Source: an archaeon
GTDB lineage: Archaea > Micrarchaeota > Micrarchaeia > Norongarragalinales > SBBD01
DNA: 10,521 bases
Assembly: GCA_005239845.1 (NCBI GenBank)
Contig: SBBD01000035.1
Coordinates: forward strand, 1 to 10,521
Direction of reading: 5' to 3'
Below, piece after piece: positions 1 through 8,269 of the stretch. The position numbers and the translations under genes were made by a program. Every line of letters starts with the position of its first letter. Within the stretch, counting starts at the first letter, position 1. A model generated the notes under the pieces. It searched no databases, was not told the DNA's origin, and saw only the letters and a list, made by a program, of their open reading frames with translations.

Positions 1-3000
1 CCCGACGTATGTCCAGCCGGTGGAAGTCAGGTCGACGATGTTCTCGGCAGTTATGTTCTCTCCCGGGTTTCCGGAGCTGTCGCGGTAGATCTGCATTCCA
101 AGGTCGGAAAGGTTGTAACCCTCTACAAAGACGTTGACGCCGTAAACATTCTCGTCCCTGCTGGCGCGGAACCTCAACGAGGCGCGCTTGTCGGAAGTGT
201 TGATGTTGTCGCCGCCGACTATCTGGTCGACTTGGAACGTGTTTCCCAACGATACGTTGTCCGTCCCCGCAACAAGGATGATGTCGCCGACGCTGACGGT
301 ACCGTTGATGTTGTCCCCGTCGTAATAATACGTGTAAGCGGGTGTCCACTCGCCTGATTCCACCGTCGGGGTTGTTTCCCCGCCGGACCATGTCGTCTGG
401 GTCCAGTCATATGTTGGGGTCTGTTCCCCAGGCGTGTAATAGAGGACGAGTTCTGAGAATACCAAACCTGACCTGTTGTCGACCGAGCCGTCGAAAGTCA
501 GACGGTACTGGACATAGCGATAGAAGTTGTCAAGAGAAGCACCGTTTTCCAAGTTCTCCATCCAGCTGGTCCAGCCAGCGCCGTCGGTAGAAAACCTGAG
601 GTCCAATTTTATGGAATTGCCGTTCAAAGCCGTTTTTGAATACTCGATCTTGTTCCAGGTCACTGCCTCCCCGGCGTCAAGAGCGCTGGAGGTATACAAT
701 GCATTCTCGTAATATTGCGGTAATGAATAGCTGAAGAAGTTGTCGTTGTAACTGGTGCCGCCACCCGGGGTGGATCCATCCCAATTGACGTCGCCACCGC
801 CCTTGAGGACATACATAGTTTCGCCGATCAGGGCCATCCCGCCGCCGTCGTCCATTCCCCCGTACTTGGCGAGCGGCATCTTCTCTTTCTCGATCCAGTC
901 GTTGGCGGAGATGGAGTATTCCAGAAGGAATCCGTGGTATGCATCTTCTTGGTTGCTGGCAACACCTCCGGCCTCGGCGTCGTTGGATTCCTCAAATGAC
1001 CCCGGCACATGGTATATCTTGTCCCCGCCGGGCCACACCAGCTGGGACCCGTCATCGCCACCGAGCCTGTGGTCGTAGTCCACTCCGCCGGAGTTCCCAG
1101 TTTTTTCTATTGTCTCCCAGGTTTGGGAGGTCAGGCCGTACCGCATGAAAGTAGCTCCCTTGTCCTGGGTGTTGAAACTGCCTCTGCCGCCCCCGATCGC
1201 GTCCCCGTAGTGGTACCTGCCGATTATCGCGTAAATGTAGTTCTCGCTAGCCCCAATCGCCGAGCCGTCAACAAAAACGCCAGTGTTTGCCGGGCCGTTC
1301 ATCTCAGACAGCTCGCCCATGTACGTCCATGTGTCAGTAGAAATGGTATATTTGTACCAGTCGTGCTGGTTGTAGGTGTAACCCGAGCCGGGGAAATAGT
1401 AAAGCGTGTTGTTTCTGTCCCAGACAAGCTCCGAGCCGTTCCTTGCCCTCAGTTGCGCCGCTGTGCCACCCCATGGGATGGCGGCGCTGAGTTCCACCCA
1501 ACCACCCTGTTCCGTCCATCGGGCGAGGTTGAAAGCTCCACCGTAGCTTGACGACGGGTCCGAGACTATGTAAAGCGCGTCGTTACCGGACGTGTCTTTC
1601 CCGTAATTTATCGTGCTGGCGTAAGTCGAGTCGTAAGGTGAAGTTTCGTCGTAAGTGGCGTTCCAATCGCTGGCCCAGTTGTCCGTCGCCGGGTCATAGC
1701 GGTAAAAGAGCCGCTTGTACCCGCTGACCGAAGTGCTCGTGCCCGGATCTCCGCCCATGGCGACCCAGAAGTAGACGTAACCGCCCATTGCCGCGATCCT
1801 GTGGCCGTTGTAGTCACCAACGGCGTGTGGGGTTCTCTGGAGTTCCTGCCACCCGCCCGTCAGCGCAATCGTCTGCAGGGAGCCCCCAACGACTTCGACA
1901 TTTTCCATCGTGCCGCTCAAAAAGTCCCCGCCGGCAGTCTGGATGAGCCTGAGGGGTTGCGGGTTCCTCCAAACTCCGACACCATTGTAGTACCGGACAG
2001 ATATGTTCGAAACTTCAGGCGTCAGGGATGAATCGGTCGTGGAAAGGATCACACGGAACTGGAGAGCGACCCCGATGCTGTTGTCGAGGGAGTTCTCCTC
2101 AAGGTACCCGAACACATCCTTCAGGTCCTGCCACTTCTGGACTTCCCTCCACTCGCTCCACGGGTAGTCCGAGTAGTCTCTGATGTTTTTGTCGTAAGGT
2201 TTGGTCATGTCACCTATGCGGGCCTCCACGGTCACGGAAGTCCCAGCCGGAGTAACGTTGTCCCAGTCCAAGTTCTGCCATTTCACCCTCTTGTCGGGTG
2301 TGATGACGCGGGAGGTGTATGCGCCAATGGTTTTGTAGTTATTCATGATGACTCTGAAAGGCATGTCGACGTTATCGTATGATGCGATGGTGCCCCCGCT
2401 TGATTGGAATGCCTCTAGGTTGTCGTTATCGTTGGGAATCTCGGCCCTGAAAGCGTATGATCTCGTGCCGTCCCAGCTGAGGTTCGTCGGGAAATTGCCG
2501 CCCGCGTTGTCCAGGGGGACCACGTAATAGTCGTACTTTGTGTAGTCTCGCACGCGCATGTAGATTGTGTAATAGCCAGAGAGCACCCTCGGCTGGCTCA
2601 GGGTGAACCTGTGCCATTTCGGCTCGTTCGCGGCCTTGGCCTCCTTAGGAGTGAGGGTGAATTTTTCCTGCCAGGTCGAGTTCTCTATGACCACCTCCAG
2701 GTTGTAGGAAGGCGAACCGTATTTCCTAAGAGGCACTTCAAACGCGTTAACCGTCTGCTCCGGGGAAATGTAGAAATTCTCCCCCCAGATGTTGTCCCCG
2801 TCGCTAGTGCCGGGAGACCATATCCTCCCCGCGGCGAATTCACCGTCGGAATATTGGTAGCTTATGTAAAGGAATTCGTCGCCGTTCGTCCCGATGTCGT
2901 AGTAGTAGTACTGGGGGTCGTAAAATTTGAATCCCGGGTGGTTCGGGTTCCCAGAGTATGTGTTGTTGTTGTACCGCAACACGTAGGTTGGCTCCACGTC

Positions 3001-4473
3001 GCTGAACTCTATCCAGTGCTCGTTGACCTCGGGGTTCTCACGGCCGAGGTATAGGACGGCACGGTTTTCGTTTCTTAAAGTGTTGTCGTACCAGAGAACG
3101 TTTCGTGGCGCGATGTGGCCAGGCGAGAAGTAGGAGTATGGGTTCGGGTAGTTGTACGCTGCGTGTGCCTGCATGACCAAGTAATATGTCTCGCCAACCG
3201 TGACATCGGCATAGAGGTTGTCAACTTTGACCCAACCGAAGTCGTCCCAGGTCGTCCAGAGGTCGAACCTCCCGAAGCGACCGTATGCAACGCTGTTGCC
3301 AATCGCGCTGCCCGGCCTCCCCCCGTCGTCAGAGGCCACGTAAATGTTGACGCCCAAGTGGTCGTTTGAAAGGAAATAGGCACCGCCTCCAACTGCTTCA
3401 TCGGTCAGCCTTAGTCCAAAGCTGGCGACATTGTCTCCAGCCATCTGGTTTTGCACGTAAGTTGTGACAGTCCAAGAATAAACAGCCTCGCCAATCAGAG
3501 TCTGAGTATCTATCGTGGTACCCATCGCTGGCTGGCCGCTTGTCCAGGTTATTATATCCTCGTCCCAGGTGTCATCGGCAACTTGACGGACGTCTATTGA
3601 CGCATTGCCGGATAATGAATTTTCCACAACATTGCTCGCCTCGAGTTCAAGCACAGCTGTCGAAACGGTTTTTCCCGCGGGGACCCTCGTGAGATCGAAT
3701 TTCAGGAAGCTCCTACGGATGTAATTGCTGCTGGGCGAGTAGTAAACTTGGATTTCCTCGTCAGGCCCGAAGTTCGTGTTTTCGTCTTCAGCGGGGTCGC
3801 TGTCTACAAAAGTGTCTTCAATGGGGTAGAAACTCTGGTACGTGCCGTCGCTGTATGTCAATTTCAATATGGGATAGCCAGACGCGTAGACATAAGCGTA
3901 CATGAAGGCGTTCTCGATCTGGAACGTGTTGTCCCCGTTCTCGTTGTTCTCCACGGTGAACCTAACGGCATATTTGTAAGAGTCGCTGGAGAACTCGAGG
4001 GAGTTCGTCCTGTGGGTGTAGGTTGAAAATGGGTTGCCGAACCAGTTGTTGTCGAGCACTATTTTGCCGGAGCTGTTGACGTAGATGTTCTCGCTGAGGC
4101 CGTTGTCGCTTATGTTGAAATCATCCAAAAAATCGCTCTGGGTCGTGAACGTCTCGATCCTCAGGGATGGGCCGTCGTCAATCCTAGGCACTATCGAGGA
4201 TGATGGGACCGACTGCGTGCCAGGAATGACCGGAGCTGTCGGCGTCGATAGCGTGACGTAGCTACCCCTTGTGATCTCATCCATCCGGAGCTGCAGGTCC
4301 AGGAAGGACTCCTTGACGAAATCAGAGTGGATGCGCTCCTGCTTGTGCTCCAATACCGGAACGGTCCTCGCGTAATAGATGGAAGTAGAAATCATGAAGA
4401 TGGAGACCATTAAAATGGCCGCCAGGGAAACCCAAACGCCACGCTCCTCCTGTCTCAGAGAACGCCTTGTCAT
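1..4473 (-). CDS. Giant mosaic surface protein: pilin-like anchor, DNRLRE domain, lectin-like modules, Kelch propeller (partial, 3' end beyond window)
   Basis: The reading frame is open without a stop for 1,491 codons down to base 1, so the C-terminus is missing. Residues 8-12 (QEERG) followed by a hydrophobic helix at about 13-35 resemble an archaeal class III (pilin-type) signal; a charged, probably helical stretch follows at 36-70. Residues about 212-370 resemble a DNRLRE/CBM96-like domain (RRSFLKFDL, then TWDEDIITW). Residues about 371-476 resemble a choice-of-anchor-type beta domain, and a second copy begins near 1430. Residues about 715-828 and 1258-1346 are two related lectin-like modules. 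Residues about 872-1227 carry Kelch-like blades (YDPATDNW, YTISTDTW, YGLTSQTW, YSISANDW). I saw no cysteine; Asp, Asn, Tyr and Trp are abundant and N-x-S/T sequons are frequent, as in extracellular archaeal proteins. An in-frame ATG lies at 4503, but the TATA box position favours 4473. Adhesion or glycan binding is inferred; no catalytic site was recognised. Confidence 0.85.
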   Translation of the reverse strand, partial: MTRRSLRQEERGVWVSLAAILMVSIFMISTSIYYARTVPVLEHKQERIHSDFVKESFLDLQLRMDEITRGSYVTLSTPTAPVIPGTQSVPSSSIVPRIDDGPSLRIETFTTQSDFLDDFNISDNGLSENIYVNSSGKIVLDNNWFGNPFSTYTHRTNSLEFSSDSYKYAVRFTVENNENGDNTFQIENAFMYAYVYASGYPILKLTYSDGTYQSFYPIEDTFVDSDPAEDENTNFGPDEEIQVYYSPSSNYIRRSFLKFDLTRVPAGKTVSTAVLELEASNVVENSLSGNASIDVRQVADDTWDEDIITWTSGQPAMGTTIDTQTLIGEAVYSWTVTTYVQNQMAGDNVASFGLRLTDEAVGGGAYFLSNDHLGVNIYVASDDGGRPGSAIGNSVAYGRFGRFDLWTTWDDFGWVKVDNLYADVTVGETYYLVMQAHAAYNYPNPYSYFSPGHIAPRNVLWYDNTLRNENRAVLYLGRENPEVNEHWIEFSDVEPTYVLRYNNNTYSGNPNHPGFKFYDPQYYYYDIGTNGDEFLYISYQYSDGEFAAGRIWSPGTSDGDNIWGENFYISPEQTVNAFEVPLRKYGSPSYNLEVVIENSTWQEKFTLTPKEAKAANEPKWHRFTLSQPRVLSGYYTIYMRVRDYTKYDYYVVPLDNAGGNFPTNLSWDGTRSYAFRAEIPNDNDNLEAFQSSGGTIASYDNVDMPFRVIMNNYKTIGAYTSRVITPDKRVKWQNLDWDNVTPAGTSVTVEARIGDMTKPYDKNIRDYSDYPWSEWREVQKWQDLKDVFGYLEENSLDNSIGVALQFRVILSTTDSSLTPEVSNISVRYYNGVGVWRNPQPLRLIQTAGGDFLSGTMENVEVVGGSLQTIALTGGWQELQRTPHAVGDYNGHRIAAMGGYVYFWVAMGGDPGTSTSVSGYKRLFYRYDPATDNWASDWNATYDETSPYDSTYASTINYGKDTSGNDALYIVSDPSSSYGGAFNLARWTEQGGWVELSAAIPWGGTAAQLRARNGSELVWDRNNTLYYFPGSGYTYNQHDWYKYTISTDTWTYMGELSEMNGPANTGVFVDGSAIGASENYIYAIIGRYHYGDAIGGGRGSFNTQDKGATFMRYGLTSQTWETIEKTGNSGGVDYDHRLGGDDGSQLVWPGGDKIYHVPGSFEESNDAEAGGVASNQEDAYHGFLLEYSISANDWIEKEKMPLAKYGGMDDGGGMALIGETMYVLKGGGDVNWDGSTPGGGTSYNDNFFSYSLPQYYENALYTSSALDAGEAVTWNKIEYSKTALNGNSIKLDLRFSTDGAGWTSWMENLENGASLDNFYRYVQYRLTFDGSVDNRSGLVFSELVLYYTPGEQTPTYDWTQTTWSGGETTPTVESGEWTPAYTYYYDGDNINGTVSVGDIILVAGTDNVSLGNTFQVDQIVGGDNINTSDKRASLRFRASRDENVYGVNVFVEGYNLSDLGMQIYRDSSGNPGENITAENIVDLTSTGWTYVG

Positions 4474-4564
4474 AGGACCCCGATTGACTCTTGTTTGCTG
4501 CATTCAAAAATGATTTATATAATATTTAATAGTTACAAAATTTGCTGAAACGTTTACATCAGAA
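4474..4564 (-). promoter_or_regulatory. Intergenic promoter region of the giant surface protein gene (TATA box 4514-4522)
   Basis: This 91-bp AT-rich gap separates the stop of the 697-aa gene from the giant gene. On the minus strand, TTATATAAA at 4522-4514 is a good archaeal TATA box. With the usual spacing of about 25 nt, transcription would start near 4492, leaving a leader of about 20 nt before the ATG at 4473 and placing the alternative ATG at 4503 upstream of the transcript. No clear Shine-Dalgarno precedes the ATG. No hairpin terminator for the upstream operon is visible, so read-through from it remains possible. Confidence 0.6.
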
Positions 4565-6658
4565 CTACGTCTTGCCGCCCTGGAAGTAGCCGGTCGTCAC
4601 GTCGACCCAGATTATCCTTTCGGAATAGTAGATATCCTTCTCGGGCGTTATCCTGTCCGGATCGGGCTTTATCGTCAGACTCAAGTCATCATAACCGTAT
4701 TCCACGTAATCACCATATTGGTCGAAGGTGCCCGCCGCGTAACCAGCAAGCTTGTAGTTCGTCTCCGCGGCCAGCCTTTCAAGATAATCCCGCCATATCG
4801 CCTCGTGTGGCGATGAGATTGTGATTGTCACCTCGAATGCGTTCGGCTCTTTAGGAGTTTCAACGAGCCACTCCTCCCCCGCGTTTTCCACGCGGAGCAT
4901 CGTCTCGCCCGTCCCGCCTGCCGACTCCCCACCGATGTGGCTCTCCTTGATCTGGAACCTGTTGACCTCGACCTTCGCTTTGTTGTTTCCGAGCGGCGTC
5001 ACAGTGACGAAGTTCGGCGGGTAGGAGACGATCGTCTGGTACCATCCGTTCCCGCGCTCGGAGAAGATCATCCCGCCCTCGTAGACGTAATTGGTGTCTG
5101 GAAGGTAGACGGTGTGGGTCTTGTGCCTGATATAGCCGAAATTCACCAGGCTCTGGAACCCGGCGATGACGGTGTCTGTGTAGATGCTTCCCTTGCGGCC
5201 GCTCCGGATGTATTCAACCTGCAGCTTGGCGTCAAGATTGTTCGTGCCGGCGACCGAGTTATCTACCGAGTTGAATTTCATTTTATTGGTCAAAGTGGTC
5301 GTTTTGTTTTCCCCGTTGACATAAGGCTCGCGCAGGACGAAGCTGACGTGCGAGGTGTACTCGAGTTTGATGCTATACAGCTCATCGCTGCCCGTACCAA
5401 GATCCACCAGATATTGTACGAAGCGGGCGTAGTTGTCCGGGTTGCCACCATCGCTGACGCTCACCCAATCGGTAGGGCTCGCCATGTTGTCGTCGTTGTC
5501 GAAGCGGACATAAACCGTCGGGCTCCCGCTGTATGAAATATCGACGTATTTCCAGTACGCGTTGTTGTCCCCGCTGTCGAAAATCATGGATTGGAGAGTC
5601 AAAGGTCCATCCAAATAGGATCCCGCATACCCTGTACCTGTCATGTTGTCGTACACTGCGTAACCGGAATTGAACTTCCCGGATTGGACGACAGTCGCAT
5701 TATCTTCATGATTCTCCCATTTTTCGGCGTTGTCATACCAGTCGTACTGTGCCCATGTGCCCCATGCCTTATGGTTGTCGAACTTTTCCTTCACGAAGCT
5801 CGTGACGTCGAAGACGACCCATTCCTCGTCGCCGCTCAGCTCGGCGTTGTCGAGCAAGGTGTCGACATTAGGATCGTGCGGCTGGTTCCCGCTGTTTTGC
5901 ACGCTCCAGGACAGCCCCTCGCTCCAGGCGTCGTTCATCAGCCCCCAGAGCTCCAGGTTCAGAGGCGGGGTGACATCCAGAAGATTTTCAGGACTTTCAA
6001 CGAGGTCCGAGTCCACGATGTAAAGCTTCAATTTCGCGCTAATGACTTCGGCGTCGTCGTAGAACACGTAGTTGCTGCTGTCGTAAAGTCCGGTATCTGC
6101 CAGGTCGAATTTCAAAAATGTCCACATCCTCTGGTTTGCCGTGGTCGAGACATAGTAATACTCGTTTTCGTAATCGCTGGCGGTATAATTCCAGGTCGGG
6201 GAATCCTCGCGGATGTATGTCCCGTATCCCCTGTACCAGCCGAACGCGTTCTGGTTGGTCTTGACCTCGCTATCGGTGGACACGCTTCTGGCCGTTGTGA
6301 TCCGCAGCTCCCCGTTCGTGCTCGTGGAGTTGAAGGCCGATGGCGCCCTGGTCCCCATCATCAAGGTGACCGCGGCGCTCTGCCCCCTGTCGAGTTCGTT
6401 GATCCTGTCTCTGAGCTCGATGAACGAGTTCTTCACTTCCTGAATCGTGTTGAACTCGGCCTCCTCCCAGTCCACGGGCAGCTGGGTGTTCAGGTACATT
6501 GCCAGCGTGGCCACGAGAAGGGTGATTACCATAGTGAAGCCAACAACTGCCGAGACGCCATCCTCGTCACGGCCGAGTTGCCAAGTTTGCCCGAACTTCC
6601 ACCGGGCCCCGAAGACCGCTTTTTTATTGTCCCGGCATCGAGTTTTCAATTTCAACAC
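4565..6658 (-). CDS. Pilin-anchored DNRLRE surface protein with an inserted lectin-like module (697 aa)
   Basis: Residues 1-34 form a long basic leader ending in RDEDG, followed by VSAVVGF and a hydrophobic helix (about 35-57), resembling an archaeal type IV pilin-type class III signal. An amphipathic, charged segment spans about 62-92. A DNRLRE-like domain runs from about 145 to 484 (TFLKFDL at 180-185, LELWGLMNDAWSEGLSW at 235-251, FDVTSFVKEKF at 283-293, resuming at HVSFVLREP 437-445). It is interrupted at about 298-436 by a lectin-like module. The C-terminal beta domain (about 510-690, with VYEGGMIFSE and KVEVNRFQI) matches the end of the 574-aa neighbour, and both end with DIYY followed by a beta strand. 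This recalls haloarchaeal DUF7289-type pilin-like proteins, from memory. The only possible starts are GTG 6658, TTG 6655 and TTG 6649, because an in-frame TGA lies just upstream; GAGG at 6664-6667 supports GTG. The gene overlaps the pilin gene by 35 nt. A surface adhesin or minor filament subunit is inferred. Confidence 0.87.
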   Translation of the reverse strand: MLKLKTRCRDNKKAVFGARWKFGQTWQLGRDEDGVSAVVGFTMVITLLVATLAMYLNTQLPVDWEEAEFNTIQEVKNSFIELRDRINELDRGQSAAVTLMMGTRAPSAFNSTSTNGELRITTARSVSTDSEVKTNQNAFGWYRGYGTYIREDSPTWNYTASDYENEYYYVSTTANQRMWTFLKFDLADTGLYDSSNYVFYDDAEVISAKLKLYIVDSDLVESPENLLDVTPPLNLELWGLMNDAWSEGLSWSVQNSGNQPHDPNVDTLLDNAELSGDEEWVVFDVTSFVKEKFDNHKAWGTWAQYDWYDNAEKWENHEDNATVVQSGKFNSGYAVYDNMTGTGYAGSYLDGPLTLQSMIFDSGDNNAYWKYVDISYSGSPTVYVRFDNDDNMASPTDWVSVSDGGNPDNYARFVQYLVDLGTGSDELYSIKLEYTSHVSFVLREPYVNGENKTTTLTNKMKFNSVDNSVAGTNNLDAKLQVEYIRSGRKGSIYTDTVIAGFQSLVNFGYIRHKTHTVYLPDTNYVYEGGMIFSERGNGWYQTIVSYPPNFVTVTPLGNNKAKVEVNRFQIKESHIGGESAGGTGETMLRVENAGEEWLVETPKEPNAFEVTITISSPHEAIWRDYLERLAAETNYKLAGYAAGTFDQYGDYVEYGYDDLSLTIKPDPDRITPEKDIYYSERIIWVDVTTGYFQGGKT

Positions 6659-7115
6659 TCTCCCTCACGGACACTTTGTCCGAGTAGTAATCAAAAATTG
6701 TAATCACTATCTTGTTTCCTATGTTTTCGTTCGCGGCCTCATAGTACAGGTATCCGACGGCATTTTCCCCTATGCCGAAGCCCTCGCTCGTGTCGGAAAA
6801 CACCCAGTTGTCCCATGGGACCTCGTTTTCCCACGTGGTCGCCCCAGATTTGAAGCCGACGACTTTGAACTCCTTGTCCGGCCCAAGCGGGATTCCTATC
6901 GTGTCGCCGCCCATGTGATAAAGGATCACTTTGATCAAGTTGGTAGGGGGGTCGCTGCCATTTTCCAACCTTATTATCAAATCGTAAAATCGCTCCTGTG
7001 GGGTAACCGAGCTTATGACCGCGCCGGCGATCATCATCATCGCGACCGTTATTATCCCGATCAGCATCACTTCGCCTACTATCGCCGAAACACCACGTTC
7101 GTCAAGCGATTTCAT
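6624..7115 (-). CDS. Archaeal type IV pilin (PF07790-like), 163 aa
   Basis: A short basic/acidic leader (MKSLDERG) precedes VSAIVGEVM and a hydrophobic helix (about 9-35), the classic N-terminus that a prepilin peptidase would process after Gly8 and that packs in the filament core. The remainder is a small beta-rich domain. HMGGDTIGIPLG at 67-78 matches the GGD-containing motif common in archaeal DUF1628/PF07790 pilins. Length and layout fit a major or minor pilin. The start at 7115 is chosen because its ATG overlaps the TGA of the hydrolase gene in an ATGA tetranucleotide, which suggests translational coupling; a longer reading frame upstream merely shadows the hydrolase C-terminus. The gene ends inside the start region of the 697-aa gene. 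No assembly ATPase or membrane platform gene is in the window, so secretion machinery must be encoded elsewhere. Confidence 0.88.
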   Translation of the reverse strand: MKSLDERGVSAIVGEVMLIGIITVAMMMIAGAVISSVTPQERFYDLIIRLENGSDPPTNLIKVILYHMGGDTIGIPLGPDKEFKVVGFKSGATTWENEVPWDNWVFSDTSEGFGIGENAVGYLYYEAANENIGNKIVITIFDYYSDKVSVRESVEIENSMPGQ

Positions 7116-8269
7116 GATGTCATCCCCGCTCTTTTTTTCGCGCTTTTTCTGTGCCTGTCTATGAAAATGATCGAGACGATCACGGCCAGCGCAACGAAAA
7201 GGACCGGGATTGCCGGCCGCTGCGAGGGAGAGACATATTGCGTGTTGTCGCCCGTCTCGGAGCCGTAGGTGTGCGTCCCCTCGTACCATCGCACGGAATC
7301 CATCCCCTCCGCGTAGAGGTTGTCGTTAAGGCTGCTGAACTCGCCCACGCTCGGCCACGGCCACTCCGAGTTGTCGGAATTGTCGCCCACCCTCAAGTAT
7401 GCGTCGCGTATTGCGCGGTAAACCCCGTTGTAGGTCAAGCGAATAGTGTTGTCGGCATCCATCTTGGACATCCCGATGTCGCGGGTCTCGACCCAGTAGA
7501 ACCAGCGGTTGTCGTCCTTGTATTCCGTGGATATTGAGTCATCAATATACGGGCTGGTCTGGATTATGTGGCGCCCCATCACGGTATTTTCGTAAATGTT
7601 TGATTCGCCTGGGGAGTTCGGGCTGTCGTTGTCTATGGCGGGGTCGTAGAAATAGGCGAGGAACCAGTCCAGGCTTCCGTCATCCACGCCCAGTGCAGAG
7701 TTTTCAATAGTCCCGTAGTTCTCAGGTTTTATCGGATACCATGCGGAATCGCCGTCAGTGTACCTCTCAATCTGCTGGCGGACCTGGTGGGAATACTCCC
7801 CTTGCCCCGATTCTTCGCTCGCCCAAAGGGGCTCGTCGGAGCCGATAGGGGTGATGTAAAGATTATACCAATCGCGCAAGTCCTGGTTGTGTGCCATTTG
7901 TATCGCATCTCCGACGTAGTGCAGCACGGCCCCCACGCGCATTATCGCGTTGTCATAATCACCGAACTCCCAAGCGTCGCGAATCTTCAGGAACTCGTAG
8001 TACCCGTTTTCCGCCATGTTGTACTGGTATGTCCCCCATTGGCTCGTGGCGTTCCTCCAGTCGTCCGGCGCAAGCGATGCAGAGTAGATCGCGTCGGAGT
8101 CGAGGTTGTCCCTCACGTCGTTGGGTATTGACGGGCTGTCGTAAAAAGCGTTATAGAGTATGATCGCGGTATCGTGGTGAACCGACGATCCCCAGGCGCC
8201 GACCGATGAGCCGAGCGACAATATTATTGCGAAAGCCACAAGAGCCGCCGGGAATCTGGACCTAGACAC
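7112..8269 (-). CDS. Membrane-anchored zinc-dependent phospholipase C / S1-P1 nuclease-like protein (385 aa)
   Basis: Residues 1-25 are a Sec-type signal peptide ending VGA, with predicted cleavage before Trp26. In the PLC/P1 superfamily the mature N-terminal Trp and a nearby His bind zinc; here WGSSVH gives Trp26 and His31 with the W1/H6 spacing of P1 nuclease. Further candidate ligands are Asp69 or Asp70 in SLAPDDWR, and His117, Asp121 and His127 in HYVGDAIQMAH, which match the family spacing exactly; His161 follows in GEYSHQ. Two positions look changed: the expected His after the Asp motif appears to be Gln/Tyr (YQYN, 81-84), and the acid four residues after His161 is Gln165. A C-terminal helix (about 353-370) followed by a basic tail (RHRKSAKKR) should anchor the protein with its catalytic domain outside. 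The GTG start is supported by GGAGGTGAC six bases upstream. Substrate (phospholipid or nucleic acid) cannot be decided; activity may be altered or lost. Confidence 0.82.
   Translation of the reverse strand: MSRSRFPAALVAFAIILSLGSSVGAWGSSVHHDTAIILYNAFYDSPSIPNDVRDNLDSDAIYSASLAPDDWRNATSQWGTYQYNMAENGYYEFLKIRDAWEFGDYDNAIMRVGAVLHYVGDAIQMAHNQDLRDWYNLYITPIGSDEPLWASEESGQGEYSHQVRQQIERYTDGDSAWYPIKPENYGTIENSALGVDDGSLDWFLAYFYDPAIDNDSPNSPGESNIYENTVMGRHIIQTSPYIDDSISTEYKDDNRWFYWVETRDIGMSKMDADNTIRLTYNGVYRAIRDAYLRVGDNSDNSEWPWPSVGEFSSLNDNLYAEGMDSVRWYEGTHTYGSETGDNTQYVSPSQRPAIPVLFVALAVIVSIIFIDRHRKSAKKRAGMTS

Noticed and set aside
4474..4503. Alternative ATG at 4503 for the giant surface protein
   Set aside because: The TATA box at 4514-4522 predicts transcription starting downstream of this ATG, and the ten extra residues are not needed for the pilin-like signal. 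It remains possible if another promoter is used.
4531..4564. Terminator after the 697-aa gene
   Set aside because: The region is T-rich on the minus strand but lacks a stem-loop or a long uninterrupted T-run, so it was not called.
5591..6703. A 370-codon open frame on the plus strand
   Set aside because: It lies antisense to the 697-aa gene, whose domains and overlaps are well supported. The translation shows no recognisable domain and reflects the GAC/GTC-rich codon use of the opposite strand.
6447..7268. A 273-codon open frame on the plus strand
   Set aside because: It is antisense to the pilin and parts of its two neighbours, with no plausible start signal or domain.
7116..7289. N-terminal extension of the 163-aa pilin up to 7289
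   Set aside because: These 58 codons duplicate the hydrolase C-terminal coding region in another frame. The ATGA overlap and the standard pilin leader place the start at 7115.
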